Of a DNA stretch of 64,000 bases, positions 54,499-62,423 are shown piece after piece. The translations under genes were made by a program, and so were the position numbers. This DNA is from Duganella guangzhouensis (lineage in GTDB: Bacteria > Pseudomonadota > Gammaproteobacteria > Burkholderiales > Burkholderiaceae_D): contig NZ_WKJK01000002.1 in the NCBI RefSeq assembly GCF_009674535.1, positions 558,001 through 622,000 of the forward strand, given 5' to 3'. Each line of letters opens with the position of its first letter. Within the stretch, counting starts at the first letter, position 1. Below the pieces are notes generated by a model. It saw only the letters and a list, made by a program, of their open reading frames with translations, did no database searches and had not been told where the DNA came from.

Positions 54499-54780
54499 CA
54501 CCTGGTTCAGCTTGACGATCTGCACGTCGGCCTTGCCGGCGACGGCTTGTATCAGTGCCTGGAAATGCGGCGTGGCTTCGTGCGCGTCCAGCGCGGCCTG
54601 GTCGCGCCAGGCTTCGAGCATGACGAAGCTGGCGTGGTTGCCCAAGTCGATGTGCAGGTCGTAGCGGATGCAGCCCGCTTCCGCACGGCTGGGCGGCACC
54701 ACTTGTTCCAGCGCTTCGCGCACCAGCACTGCGTTGCCATCGCGGGCGGTAATGGTGGCGACGATGATCAGCTCTTTCAT
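54493..54780 (-). CDS. Antibiotic biosynthesis monooxygenase (ABM) family protein
   Basis: 95 aa single ABM domain: KELIIVATITARDGN, LEQVVPPSRAEAGCIRYDLH, FVMLEAWRDQAALDAHEATPHFQ, as in the YgiN-type quinol monooxygenases. Dimeric ferredoxin-like fold without bound cofactor. Substrate not predictable; quinol or aromatic oxidation is usual. Confidence 0.88.
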   Translation of the reverse strand: MKELIIVATITARDGNAVLVREALEQVVPPSRAEAGCIRYDLHIDLGNHASFVMLEAWRDQAALDAHEATPHFQALIQAVAGKADVQIVKLNQVL

Positions 54781-54827
54781 GGTATATCCTTATCGACTTA
54801 AACCTTGATACTAGCAGGAGACGGCAA

Positions 54828-55571
54828 ATGGCGCAGATACGGGCTGGCATCGGCGGCTGGGACTTCGCGCCCTGGCGCGACACCTTCTATCCCAAGGAGG
54901 TGCCAATCAAGAAGCAGCTGGAATACGCCAGCTCGCAACTCACCAGCATCGAAATCAATGGCACTTTTTACCGCTCCGCCAAACCCGAACACTTCGCCAG
55001 CTGGGCCGAAAAGACCCCGGATGATTTCATCTTTTCGGTCAAGGCCACGCGCTACGCCACCAACCGCAAGGTGCTGGCCGAAGCCGGCGAATCGATCGAG
55101 CGTTTCATGCAAAGCGGCCTGACCGAACTGGGCGACAAGCTCGGCCCCATTCTGTGGCAACTGGCCAACACCAAACAGTTCGATGCCGACGATCTGGAAG
55201 CCTTCTTCAAGCTGCTGCCGGCCAAGCTCGGCAAGCGCAAGCTGCAGCACGTGCTGGACGCCCGCCACGACAGCTTCCTCGACGACGCTTACCTGAAGCT
55301 GGCGCGCAAATACAAGGTCGCCACGGTCATCACCGACTCGCCCAAATTTCCGCACTTCGAAGCCCTCACCGGCGAGTTCGCCTACGCCCGTTTGATGGAT
55401 GCGCAAATCGACATCGCCACCGGCTACACCAAGCCGGCGCTGAAGAAGTGGGCCACACAGGCCCAGGACTGGCAGCAGCAAGCCAAGTCCGGCCAGGTCT
55501 ACGTCTACTTCATCAACGGCGCCAAGGAACGCGCGCCGGCCGCGGCGCAACACTTCCTGTCCTTGCTGTAA
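54828..55571 (+). CDS. DUF72 domain protein
   Basis: 247 aa, complete DUF72 TIM-barrel-like protein: AGIGGWDFAPWRDTFYP at the N-terminus, ASSQLTSIEINGTFYRS, and YVYFINGAKERAPAAA at the end. The biochemical function of the family is unknown. RBS AGGAGA before the ATG. Divergent from the ABM gene. Confidence 0.9.
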   Translation: MAQIRAGIGGWDFAPWRDTFYPKEVPIKKQLEYASSQLTSIEINGTFYRSAKPEHFASWAEKTPDDFIFSVKATRYATNRKVLAEAGESIERFMQSGLTELGDKLGPILWQLANTKQFDADDLEAFFKLLPAKLGKRKLQHVLDARHDSFLDDAYLKLARKYKVATVITDSPKFPHFEALTGEFAYARLMDAQIDIATGYTKPALKKWATQAQDWQQQAKSGQVYVYFINGAKERAPAAAQHFLSLL

Positions 55572-55572
55572 A

Positions 55573-55602
55573 TTGAGTTCCCGTCGTTGCTCTTGGTAAA
55601 AT
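55573..55602 (+). promoter_or_regulatory. Candidate promoter of gmk-rpoZ
   Basis: TTGAGT (55573-55578), 18-bp spacer, TAAAAT (55597-55602), 50 bp before gmk. Confidence 0.4.
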
Positions 55603-55654
55603 ACATCTTTGGGCGACAGAATCGGTTGCCCGCTGACGTTTTTGAAAGATCAAC

Positions 55655-56293
55655 ATGAGCTCAACCAACGCATTTGCAGGCAGCCTGTTCGTGGTTGCCG
55701 CGCCATCCGGCGCCGGCAAGTCGACGCTGGTCAACGCGCTGCTGGCCAAGGAACCGACCATCAAGCTGTCGATTTCCACCACCACCCGCGCGCCGCGTCC
55801 GGGCGAAACCCACGGCAAGGAGTACTACTTCACCAGCGCCGAAGATTTCGTCGCGCGCGCCAAGAACGGCGAGTTCCTGGAGTGGGCCGAAGTGCACGGC
55901 AACTACTACGGTACCTCGCGCCTGATGGTGGAAGACCAGATGAAAAGCGGCACCGACGTGCTGCTGGAAATCGACTGGCAAGGCGCGCGCCAGGTCAAGA
56001 AACTGTTCCCGCAAGCGGCCGGCATTTTCATCCTGCCACCATCGATCGCGGCACTGGAAGAACGCCTGAACAAGCGCGCCACCGATGAGCCGCACGTGAT
56101 CACCAAACGGCTGCTGGCGGCGGGCGGCGAAATCGCCCACGCTCCCGAGTTCGAGTATGCTATTATCAATGAAGAATTCGACGTAGCGCTGTCGGAACTG
56201 ACCGCGATCGTTCGAGCGGCCCGTTGCCGGTTTGCGCAACAAGCGGCACGCAACACCTCGCTCTTCGCCCAACTGGGTATCCACGCCGAATAA
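55655..56293 (+). CDS. gmk: Guanylate kinase
   Basis: 212 aa. Makes GDP from GMP with ATP. P-loop APSGAGKST at 15-23; [19 protein letters not shown] and [12 protein letters not shown] are GMP-binding motifs. RBS GAAAG. First gene of the conserved gmk-rpoZ-spoT block; GTP/GDP pools, RNA polymerase omega and ppGpp metabolism are functionally linked. Confidence 0.96.
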   Translation: MSSTNAFAGSLFVVAAPSGAGKSTLVNALLAKEPTIKLSISTTTRAPRPGETHGKEYYFTSAEDFVARAKNGEFLEWAEVHGNYYGTSRLMVEDQMKSGTDVLLEIDWQGARQVKKLFPQAAGIFILPPSIAALEERLNKRATDEPHVITKRLLAAGGEIAHAPEFEYAIINEEFDVALSELTAIVRAARCRFAQQAARNTSLFAQLGIHAE

Positions 56294-56322
56294 CAGAACA
56301 CACAAGATTTTAGGAGTTTTAG

Positions 56323-56526
56323 ATGGCCCGCATTACGATTGAAGATTGTCTGAAAAACGTACCGAACCGTTTCCAGCTGACCCTGGCCGCCACCTACCGC
56401 GCACGCCAGCTGCTGCAAGGCCACACCCCTAAGGTGGAAGCCAAGGACAAGCCTACCGTGGTCGCCCTGCGTGAGATCGCAGCCGGCAAAGTCGGTCTGG
56501 AAATGCTGAAGAAAGTCCCAATGTAA
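56323..56526 (+). CDS. rpoZ: RNA polymerase omega subunit
   Basis: 67 aa. [19 protein letters not shown] is the conserved N-terminus; ARQLLQG and [13 protein letters not shown] follow. Omega helps assemble RNA polymerase and in proteobacteria takes part in ppGpp binding. RBS TAGGAG. Located between gmk and spoT as usual. Confidence 0.96.
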   Translation: MARITIEDCLKNVPNRFQLTLAATYRARQLLQGHTPKVEAKDKPTVVALREIAAGKVGLEMLKKVPM

Positions 56527-56609
56527 GTTGGGACCGCGTTCCCGAACAATGTGAATGTGGTATGTTTTAGCAGTAGTGAGACATTCTCATCGAGACGGAA
56601 CGCATTTTT

Positions 56610-58946
56610 ATGAATCTGATTCCTGCAGATCCTGATTTGAGCGGCACGCCCGCCCGGGCGAAAAAGCCGGCCAAGAAGCCGGCCGCAGCCATGCCCGGAT
56701 CGGATGCAGGCGATAGCACCGCCGCCGCACTCGCACCACCCGTTTCCCCTCCCGCAGCCCCCGTGATTTCCTCGTCGCCCCTGGCCACGCCGCCCGCCAT
56801 GTTGGCCGGTGTTGCGTCCGTTACCCATCTGACCGAAAAACTGGCCGACTACATGACGGCCGCCGACCTCAAAAAGGTCAAGGAAGCCTACCGCTTCTCG
56901 GATGAAATGCACCTCGGTCAATTGCGCAAGTCGGGCGAGCCCTACATCTCGCACCCGATCGCCGTGGCCGAAATCTGCGCCGACTGGAAGCTGGATGCGC
57001 AAGCCATCATGGCGGCGCTGCTGCACGACGTCATGGAAGACCAGGACGTCAAGAAAGAAGAACTGATCGAACGCTTCGGCGCGCCGGTGGCCAATCTGGT
57101 CGACGGCTTGTCCAAGCTGGAGAAAATCGAGTTCCAGAGCCAGATCGAGGCGCAGGCGGAAAACTTCCGCAAGATGCTGCTGGCCATGGCCTCGGACGTG
57201 CGCGTGATCCTGATCAAGCTGGCCGACCGCCTGCACAATATGCGCACCATGGACGTGATGAAACCGTCGGCGCGCGCCCGCATCTCGAAAGAGACCATGG
57301 AAGTGTACGTGCCGATCGCGCACCGCCTCGGCCTCAACAACATCTACCGCGAACTGCAGGATCTGTCGTTCTGCCACCTGTTCCCGATGCGCTACCGCAC
57401 GCTGGCCAAGGCGGTCAAGGCGGCGCGCGGCAACCGCCGCGAAGTGGTCAAAAAAATCCTGGAGTCGGTCAAGAACACGCTGTCGATGGCCAACATCGAG
57501 GCCGAAGTGTATGGCCGCGAAAAAACCCTGTACGGCATCTACAAGAAGATGCGCAGCAAGCACCTGTCGTTCTCGCAGGTGCTGGATGTGTACGGCTTCC
57601 GGGTGGTGGTGGACAGCTTCCCCAACTGCTACGTGGCGTTGGGCACGCTGCACTCGCTGTACAAGCCGATGCCGGGCAAGTTCAAGGACTACATCGCGAT
57701 CCGCAAGCTGAACGGCTACCAGTCGCTGCACACCACGCTGATTGGCCCGTATGGCACGCCGGTCGAGTTCCAGATCCGCACCCAGGAAATGCACCGCACC
57801 GCCGAATCCGGCGTGGCCGCGCACTGGCTGTACAAGAACGGCGACGCCAATATGTCGGACCTGCAGCAGCGCACCCACGCCTGGCTGCAATCGCTGCTCG
57901 ACATTCAGCAACAGACCGGCGACTCGGCCGAGTTCCTGGAACACGTCAAGGTCGACCTGTTCCCGGATTCGGTGTACGTGTTCACGCCGAAATCGAAGAT
58001 TATCGCGCTGCCGCGCGGCGCCACCCCGGTCGACTTCGCGTATGCGATTCACACCGGGATAGGCGACCACACGGTGTCGGTCACCATCAACAACGAACCG
58101 GCCTCGCTGCGCACCGAGCTGCGCAATGGCGACATCGTTGAAATCGTCACCGACTCGGCATCGCGGCCGAGCCCGTCGTGGCTATCGTTCGTCCGCACCG
58201 GCAAGGCACGTTCGGCGATCCGCCATCACCTGCGCACGATCAACCTGCCGGAATCGATCGCGCTGGGGCAGCAACTGCTGTCCGCCGCGCTGAGCTCGCT
58301 GGGCTGCCCGCCGCTGCTGGAAGAACACCTGATCGAGCGCCTGCTGAAAGAATCCAGCGCCAAATCGCTGGACGAGCTGTATGCCGACATCGGCATCGGC
58401 AAGCGCATGGCGGCGCTGGTGGCGCGCCACATCTTCGGCCTGCGCGGCGGCGAATCGGCTAGCGCGCCGGTCGACCACAACAGCGCGGCCGAGCTCGACC
58501 CGGTCACCATCTGCGGCAGCGAAGGGGTGTCGGTACAACTGGCGCCATGCTGTTTGCCGATACCGGGCGACGCCATCATCGGCCAGCTGCGGCGCGACCA
58601 GGGACTGCTGGTGCACACCTCCGACTGCACCCAGGCCAAGCGCCAGAAAGCCAAGGAACCAGACCGCTGGATCGCGGTCAAATGGGGCACCGAGCTCAAC
58701 CGCCGTTTCGACAGCCGCATCAAGCTGCTGATCAACAACGAAAAAGGCATCCTGGCGCGGGTGGCGGCCGAGATCGGCGAATCGGACGCCAACATCACCT
58801 ACGTCGGCATGGACGAGGACAAAGAACACGTGCTGCACCAGTTGCGCTTCACGGTGCAAGTCAAAGACCGCGTGCACCTGGCCGGGCTGCTGCGCAACGT
58901 GCGCCGCGTGGCCGGCGTCAATCGCATCCTGCGCGAACGCAACTAA
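56610..58946 (+). CDS. spoT: Bifunctional (p)ppGpp synthetase/hydrolase
   Basis: 778 aa. Residues 1-70 are an Ala/Pro-rich extension. HD hydrolase domain 80-250 with H115 and H139-D140 (ALLHDVMEDQ) intact. Synthetase domain 300-420 (YGFRVVVDSFP, KDYIAIRKLNGYQSLHTT). TGS near 450-510 (VYVFTPKSKIIALPRGATPV), then the helical region and a C-terminal ACT domain. Both active sites look intact, so a RelA/SpoT homologue that makes and breaks ppGpp. The stop overlaps that of the next convergent gene. Confidence 0.95.
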   Translation: MNLIPADPDLSGTPARAKKPAKKPAAAMPGSDAGDSTAAALAPPVSPPAAPVISSSPLATPPAMLAGVASVTHLTEKLADYMTAADLKKVKEAYRFSDEMHLGQLRKSGEPYISHPIAVAEICADWKLDAQAIMAALLHDVMEDQDVKKEELIERFGAPVANLVDGLSKLEKIEFQSQIEAQAENFRKMLLAMASDVRVILIKLADRLHNMRTMDVMKPSARARISKETMEVYVPIAHRLGLNNIYRELQDLSFCHLFPMRYRTLAKAVKAARGNRREVVKKILESVKNTLSMANIEAEVYGREKTLYGIYKKMRSKHLSFSQVLDVYGFRVVVDSFPNCYVALGTLHSLYKPMPGKFKDYIAIRKLNGYQSLHTTLIGPYGTPVEFQIRTQEMHRTAESGVAAHWLYKNGDANMSDLQQRTHAWLQSLLDIQQQTGDSAEFLEHVKVDLFPDSVYVFTPKSKIIALPRGATPVDFAYAIHTGIGDHTVSVTINNEPASLRTELRNGDIVEIVTDSASRPSPSWLSFVRTGKARSAIRHHLRTINLPESIALGQQLLSAALSSLGCPPLLEEHLIERLLKESSAKSLDELYADIGIGKRMAALVARHIFGLRGGESASAPVDHNSAAELDPVTICGSEGVSVQLAPCCLPIPGDAIIGQLRRDQGLLVHTSDCTQAKRQKAKEPDRWIAVKWGTELNRRFDSRIKLLINNEKGILARVAAEIGESDANITYVGMDEDKEHVLHQLRFTVQVKDRVHLAGLLRNVRRVAGVNRILRERN

Positions 58947-59776
58947 AACCAGTAGGCTTTTTCGGCCAGCGGGGTTTGCGGCGATAGCAACGGGTTGTCG
59001 AGCCGGAAGATGCGGCGCTTGCGTAGCCCGACTTTCTCTATCATGGCATCGTAAAATTCGTGGAATAGCTGGTCGTAGCGGCCGTCGGCGATCAGTTGCT
59101 GCAGCCCGTATTCGAGCCGCTGCGCCAGCCGTTGCTGGTGTCCGCCGATGAAGAAGTAGCGCGGCGACGGGATGTACAGGGCGAAGCTGCGTTCCACGCT
59201 CAGCGTCGGAAACGCCGGCGCGTAGGCGGCCTGTTCGTACAGCGCTTCGTCGATGGCGCGCGGGAAGTGCTGGAAGCGCCCCGCCGCCAGCATGCTGTGC
59301 AGCCCGGCCGAGGTGGTGCCCTCCACCACCTTGAAACCGGCCTGTTTGTAGGTGGCGGTCAGGCTCCACTGCCGCCCGGCGCCCAGCGTCAGCGCGCGCA
59401 GCTGATCCAGCGTGCGCACCGCGCTGAACAAGTCCTGGTTGCGGCTGTCGATCAGCGAGATCCGGTAGCACGAGATGCCTTTGTCGATCGGAATCCGGAT
59501 CGGGATCAGCTTTTGCTCCCATTCCTGCGAGGTCACCTGCCCGCTCAGGTTGGCCAGCTCGCCCTTCAGCATTTCCTGCAGCAGCCGGTCGCGCTCCATG
59601 CGCAGCTGCGCCACTTTCAATTCGTACGGTCCGTACTTGGCTTTGGAGGCTTCCAGCGCGGCCGTCACCAGGTGCATGATGTGACTGTCCGCGTAGGCGG
59701 ATTTGCTGGAATTCATGTCGATGATGTAAACGTCGGCCGCCAGCGCGGCCTGCTGCCAGCCCGCCAGCGCCAGCAA
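58943..59776 (-). CDS. Periplasmic solute-binding protein (family 3 type)
   Basis: 277 aa from TTG at 59776, the outermost standard start codon. The frame reads upstream to CTG at 59809, adding LRRRLTKALCC; with that the N-terminus becomes a good signal peptide (basic LRRRLTK, hydrophobic core, cleavage after AALA), and GGAGG lies 9 nt before the CTG. So the true start is likely non-standard (CTG 59809 or ATC 59812). Mature part resembles ABC-type amino-acid binding or diguanylate-cyclase-linked sensor proteins (GISCYRISLIDSR, VEGTTSAGLHSMLAAGRFQ). No permease genes nearby. Overlaps the end of greB if the upstream start is used. Confidence 0.7.
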   Translation of the reverse strand: MLALAGWQQAALAADVYIIDMNSSKSAYADSHIMHLVTAALEASKAKYGPYELKVAQLRMERDRLLQEMLKGELANLSGQVTSQEWEQKLIPIRIPIDKGISCYRISLIDSRNQDLFSAVRTLDQLRALTLGAGRQWSLTATYKQAGFKVVEGTTSAGLHSMLAAGRFQHFPRAIDEALYEQAAYAPAFPTLSVERSFALYIPSPRYFFIGGHQQRLAQRLEYGLQQLIADGRYDQLFHEFYDAMIEKVGLRKRRIFRLDNPLLSPQTPLAEKAYWF

Positions 59777-59789
59777 ACAGCACAGCGCT

Positions 59790-60356
59790 TTAGTCAGCCG
59801 CCGGCGCAGGATAGCGAACCTCCAGGATGTCCAGTTCCTCCACGCCGTGCGGCGCCTGGAAAGTGATGGTGTCGCCCTCGCGCGCCTTGGTCAGCGCGCG
59901 CGCCACCGGCGCCACCCAGCTGATCTTGCCCTGCAGCGGGTCCAGCTCATCGATGCCGACGATGGTGATGGTGCGTTCCTCGCCATGCTGGTTGCTGTAG
60001 GTGACGGTGGCGCCGAAAAACACCTGGTCGCTGCCATAGTGCGCGCTGGGGTCGACGATGAAAGCCGAATCCATGCGCTTGGTCAGGAAGCGGATGCGGC
60101 GGTCGATCTCGCGCAGCCGGCGCTTGCCGTAGATGTAGTCGCCGTTTTCCGAGCGGTCGCCGTTGGAGGCGGCCCAGTGCACGATGCGCACCACTTCCGG
60201 CCGGTCGACGTCGATCAGCTGCAGCAGTTCGCCCTTGATGCGCTGATAGCCTTCGGGCCGGATGTAATTCTTCGAGCCGGCCGGGATCGCCAACGCCAGC
60301 GCCGCGGCTTCGTCGTCATCTTCCTGATCGCTTTCTTTGACAAATGCTTTGTTCAT
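59790..60356 (-). CDS. greB: Transcription elongation factor GreB
   Basis: 188 aa from ATG at 60356. N-terminal coiled coil (about 40-100, with ENGDYIYGKRRLREIDRRIRF) and C-terminal FKBP-like domain (ISWVAPVARALTKAREGDTI). Acidic low-complexity head (QEDDDE at residues 10-15). It rescues backtracked RNA polymerase by stimulating transcript cleavage. No Shine-Dalgarno; TACAAT is 7 nt upstream of the ATG. Divergent from the sensor kinase gene. Confidence 0.93.
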   Translation of the reverse strand: MNKAFVKESDQEDDDEAAALALAIPAGSKNYIRPEGYQRIKGELLQLIDVDRPEVVRIVHWAASNGDRSENGDYIYGKRRLREIDRRIRFLTKRMDSAFIVDPSAHYGSDQVFFGATVTYSNQHGEERTITIVGIDELDPLQGKISWVAPVARALTKAREGDTITFQAPHGVEELDILEVRYPAPAAD

Positions 60357-60363
60357 ACGGCTT

Positions 60364-60369
60364 ATTGTA
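60364..60369 (-). promoter_or_regulatory. -10 hexamer of greB, probably leaderless
   Basis: On the minus strand TACAAT, then exactly 7 nt, then the greB ATG, without a Shine-Dalgarno. Same layout as argA. Confidence 0.5.
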
Positions 60370-60389
60370 GCGGCTTTCACGTATTATGC

Positions 60390-61565
60390 ATGGCTATGGA
60401 ATCTCCCCACCACGACAGTCAGGCGCTGGCGGCGGAACTGGAGCAGGTCCGCGCCCGCTTTGCCGCCATCGTCTCCAACACGCCCGGCCTGGTGTACCAG
60501 TTTGCGCTGCACACCGACGGCCAGGTCAGCTTCCCTTACCTGAGCGAGGGCTGCCAGGCGCTGCTTGGCCTGACCGCGGCCGAGCTGCACGCCCATCCGC
60601 AACGCTTCGAGGCCTTGATCTTGCCGGAAGACCGGCCTTCCTATCTGGAAGCAATGCACACTTCGGCGCGGCAGCTGTGGAGCTGGAACTGGGAGGGCCG
60701 GATCTGGGTCGACGCCTGGAAGGACGTCAAGTGGATCAATCTGCGCAGCACGCCGCATCCGCTGGCCGATGGCGCGGTGCGCTGGGACGGCATCATGACC
60801 AATATCACCGACAGCAAGCTGGAGCAGCAGGAAGTGCACCATTCGCGCGCCCGCCTGGCCGAGCTGACCGCCCACACCGACCGCGTCAAGGAACAGGAAC
60901 GGACCCGCATCGCGCGCGAAATCCATGACGAGCTGGGCGGTAACCTGACCGCGATCAAGATGGCGGTGGCGATGCTGGCGGCGCGGCTGGACGGCGCCGA
61001 GCCGGCGCTGCGCGAAAAAACCGATTACGTCGACGCCCTGGTCGACCGCACCATCGAGGCGGTGCACCGGATTTCGCTCGACTTGCGGCCGGCGCTGCTG
61101 GACCTGGGCCTGGTGGCGGCGCTGGAATGGCAGGTCAAGGAATTCGACAAGCAGACCGGCATCGCCACCAGCTTCAGCGCCAACCAGCGCGACATCGGCC
61201 TCGACAACGACCAGGCCACCGCGCTGTTCCGCATCGCCCAGGAGGCGCTGACCAATATCGCCAAGCACGCCAACGCCAGCAAGGTCACGGTCAAGCTGGC
61301 CCGGCTGCGCCAGCACGTCAGCCTGAAGATCAGCGACAACGGCGGCGGCATCCGCCAGGCCGACCGCGCCAAGCCGGCCTCGTTCGGCCTGCGCGGCATG
61401 GCGGAACGGGCGCGCGCGCTGGGCGGCACGCTGACGCTGAGCCCGGCCAGCGGCGGCGGCACCGTGGTGGCCATCAAAATAAAACGCGATAGCAGTCAGG
61501 ACAGCCTCCCAGCGCCGCCGCCGGGCGCTACAATAGCGGAAGATAACATTTCCACCATGAAATAA
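60390..61565 (+). CDS. PAS sensor histidine kinase (NarL partner type)
   Basis: 391 aa from ATG at 60390; ATG 60396 is an alternative and has TATTAT 8 nt before it with no Shine-Dalgarno. PAS domain 20-145 (FAAIVSNTPGLVYQFALHTD, ILPEDRPSYLEAM). HisKA_3 with phospho-accepting His179 in RIAREIHDELGG, and HATPase_c (EALTNIAKHANAS, DNGGGIRQ, FGLRGMAERA). No membrane segments, so a cytosolic sensor. The LuxR-type response regulator follows in 45 bp. Confidence 0.92.
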   Translation: MAMESPHHDSQALAAELEQVRARFAAIVSNTPGLVYQFALHTDGQVSFPYLSEGCQALLGLTAAELHAHPQRFEALILPEDRPSYLEAMHTSARQLWSWNWEGRIWVDAWKDVKWINLRSTPHPLADGAVRWDGIMTNITDSKLEQQEVHHSRARLAELTAHTDRVKEQERTRIAREIHDELGGNLTAIKMAVAMLAARLDGAEPALREKTDYVDALVDRTIEAVHRISLDLRPALLDLGLVAALEWQVKEFDKQTGIATSFSANQRDIGLDNDQATALFRIAQEALTNIAKHANASKVTVKLARLRQHVSLKISDNGGGIRQADRAKPASFGLRGMAERARALGGTLTLSPASGGGTVVAIKIKRDSSQDSLPAPPPGATIAEDNISTMK

Positions 61566-61610
61566 TGTGTCATCAATGATGCGGGTGGGACACAACAGGG
61601 TTAACGATTC

Positions 61611-62258
61611 ATGACTGAAAAAGCCATCATCAAGGTCTTCATTGCCGACGACCACGCCATCGTGCGGGAAGGCTTGAAACAAATCCTGGCCGAGACGCGC
61701 GACATCGTGGTGGCGGGCGAGGCCGAGAGCGGCCTCGACGCCATCAAGCTGTTCCGCAAGTCCGAGTGCCAGGTGATGCTGCTGGATATTTCGTTGCCAG
61801 ATCGCAACGGCATCGAAGTGCTCAAGCAAATCAAGAAGGAAAAGCCGGAGCTGGCGGTGCTGATGCTGTCGATGCACCGCGAGGACCAGTACGCGATCCG
61901 CGCGCTGAAGGCCGGCGCGGCCGGCTATCTGACCAAGCAGAGCGCGCCGCGCGAGCTGGTGACGGCGATCCGTCAGGTCGCCGGCGGCCTCAAGTACATC
62001 AGCGCGGCGCTGGCGCAGGAACTGGCCAACCACGTCGGCGACGACCATGAAACGCCGCTGCACGACACCCTGTCCGACCGCGAATACCAGACCCTGACCA
62101 TGATCGCCTCCGGCAAGACGGTGGGCATGATCGCCAAGGAACTGTCGCTGTCGGTCAAGACCGTCAGCGAGTACCGGGCCCGGCTGCTGGTCAAGATGAA
62201 GCTGAAAAACAGCGCCGAACTGACCCATTACGCGATAAAAAATCAATTAATTGAATAA
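61611..62258 (+). CDS. NarL/FixJ family response regulator
   Basis: 215 aa. Receiver with D13-D14, phospho-acceptor D59 (VMLLDISLPDRNG) and a C-terminal LuxR-type helix-turn-helix (LSDREYQTLTMIASGKTVGM, then ELSLSVKTVSEYRARLL). Partner of the PAS kinase upstream. Its target genes are unknown. Confidence 0.94.
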   Translation: MTEKAIIKVFIADDHAIVREGLKQILAETRDIVVAGEAESGLDAIKLFRKSECQVMLLDISLPDRNGIEVLKQIKKEKPELAVLMLSMHREDQYAIRALKAGAAGYLTKQSAPRELVTAIRQVAGGLKYISAALAQELANHVGDDHETPLHDTLSDREYQTLTMIASGKTVGMIAKELSLSVKTVSEYRARLLVKMKLKNSAELTHYAIKNQLIE

Positions 62259-62423
62259 GCGCGGGTAAGATAGCAAGAGTCATGTCACATATTGTTGCCC
62301 AAAGAAAAATGGTTAATGCATCGATGAAAGCCACCTTCCCGCCCCTGCTCTCGGCAATGCCGCACGGCGCGGGCGCTTATCATGGCGGCAATTGGTAATC
62401 CATTAAGAGGTCCGCGCGCCATC

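Noticed and set aside
59847..60389. N-terminal extension of the PAS kinase back through greB
   Set aside because: It is the antisense of greB; the PAS domain begins only after 60390.
62259..62423. Small gene in the gap before the last GGDEF gene
   Set aside because: Short frames there have no ribosome binding site and no recognisable product.
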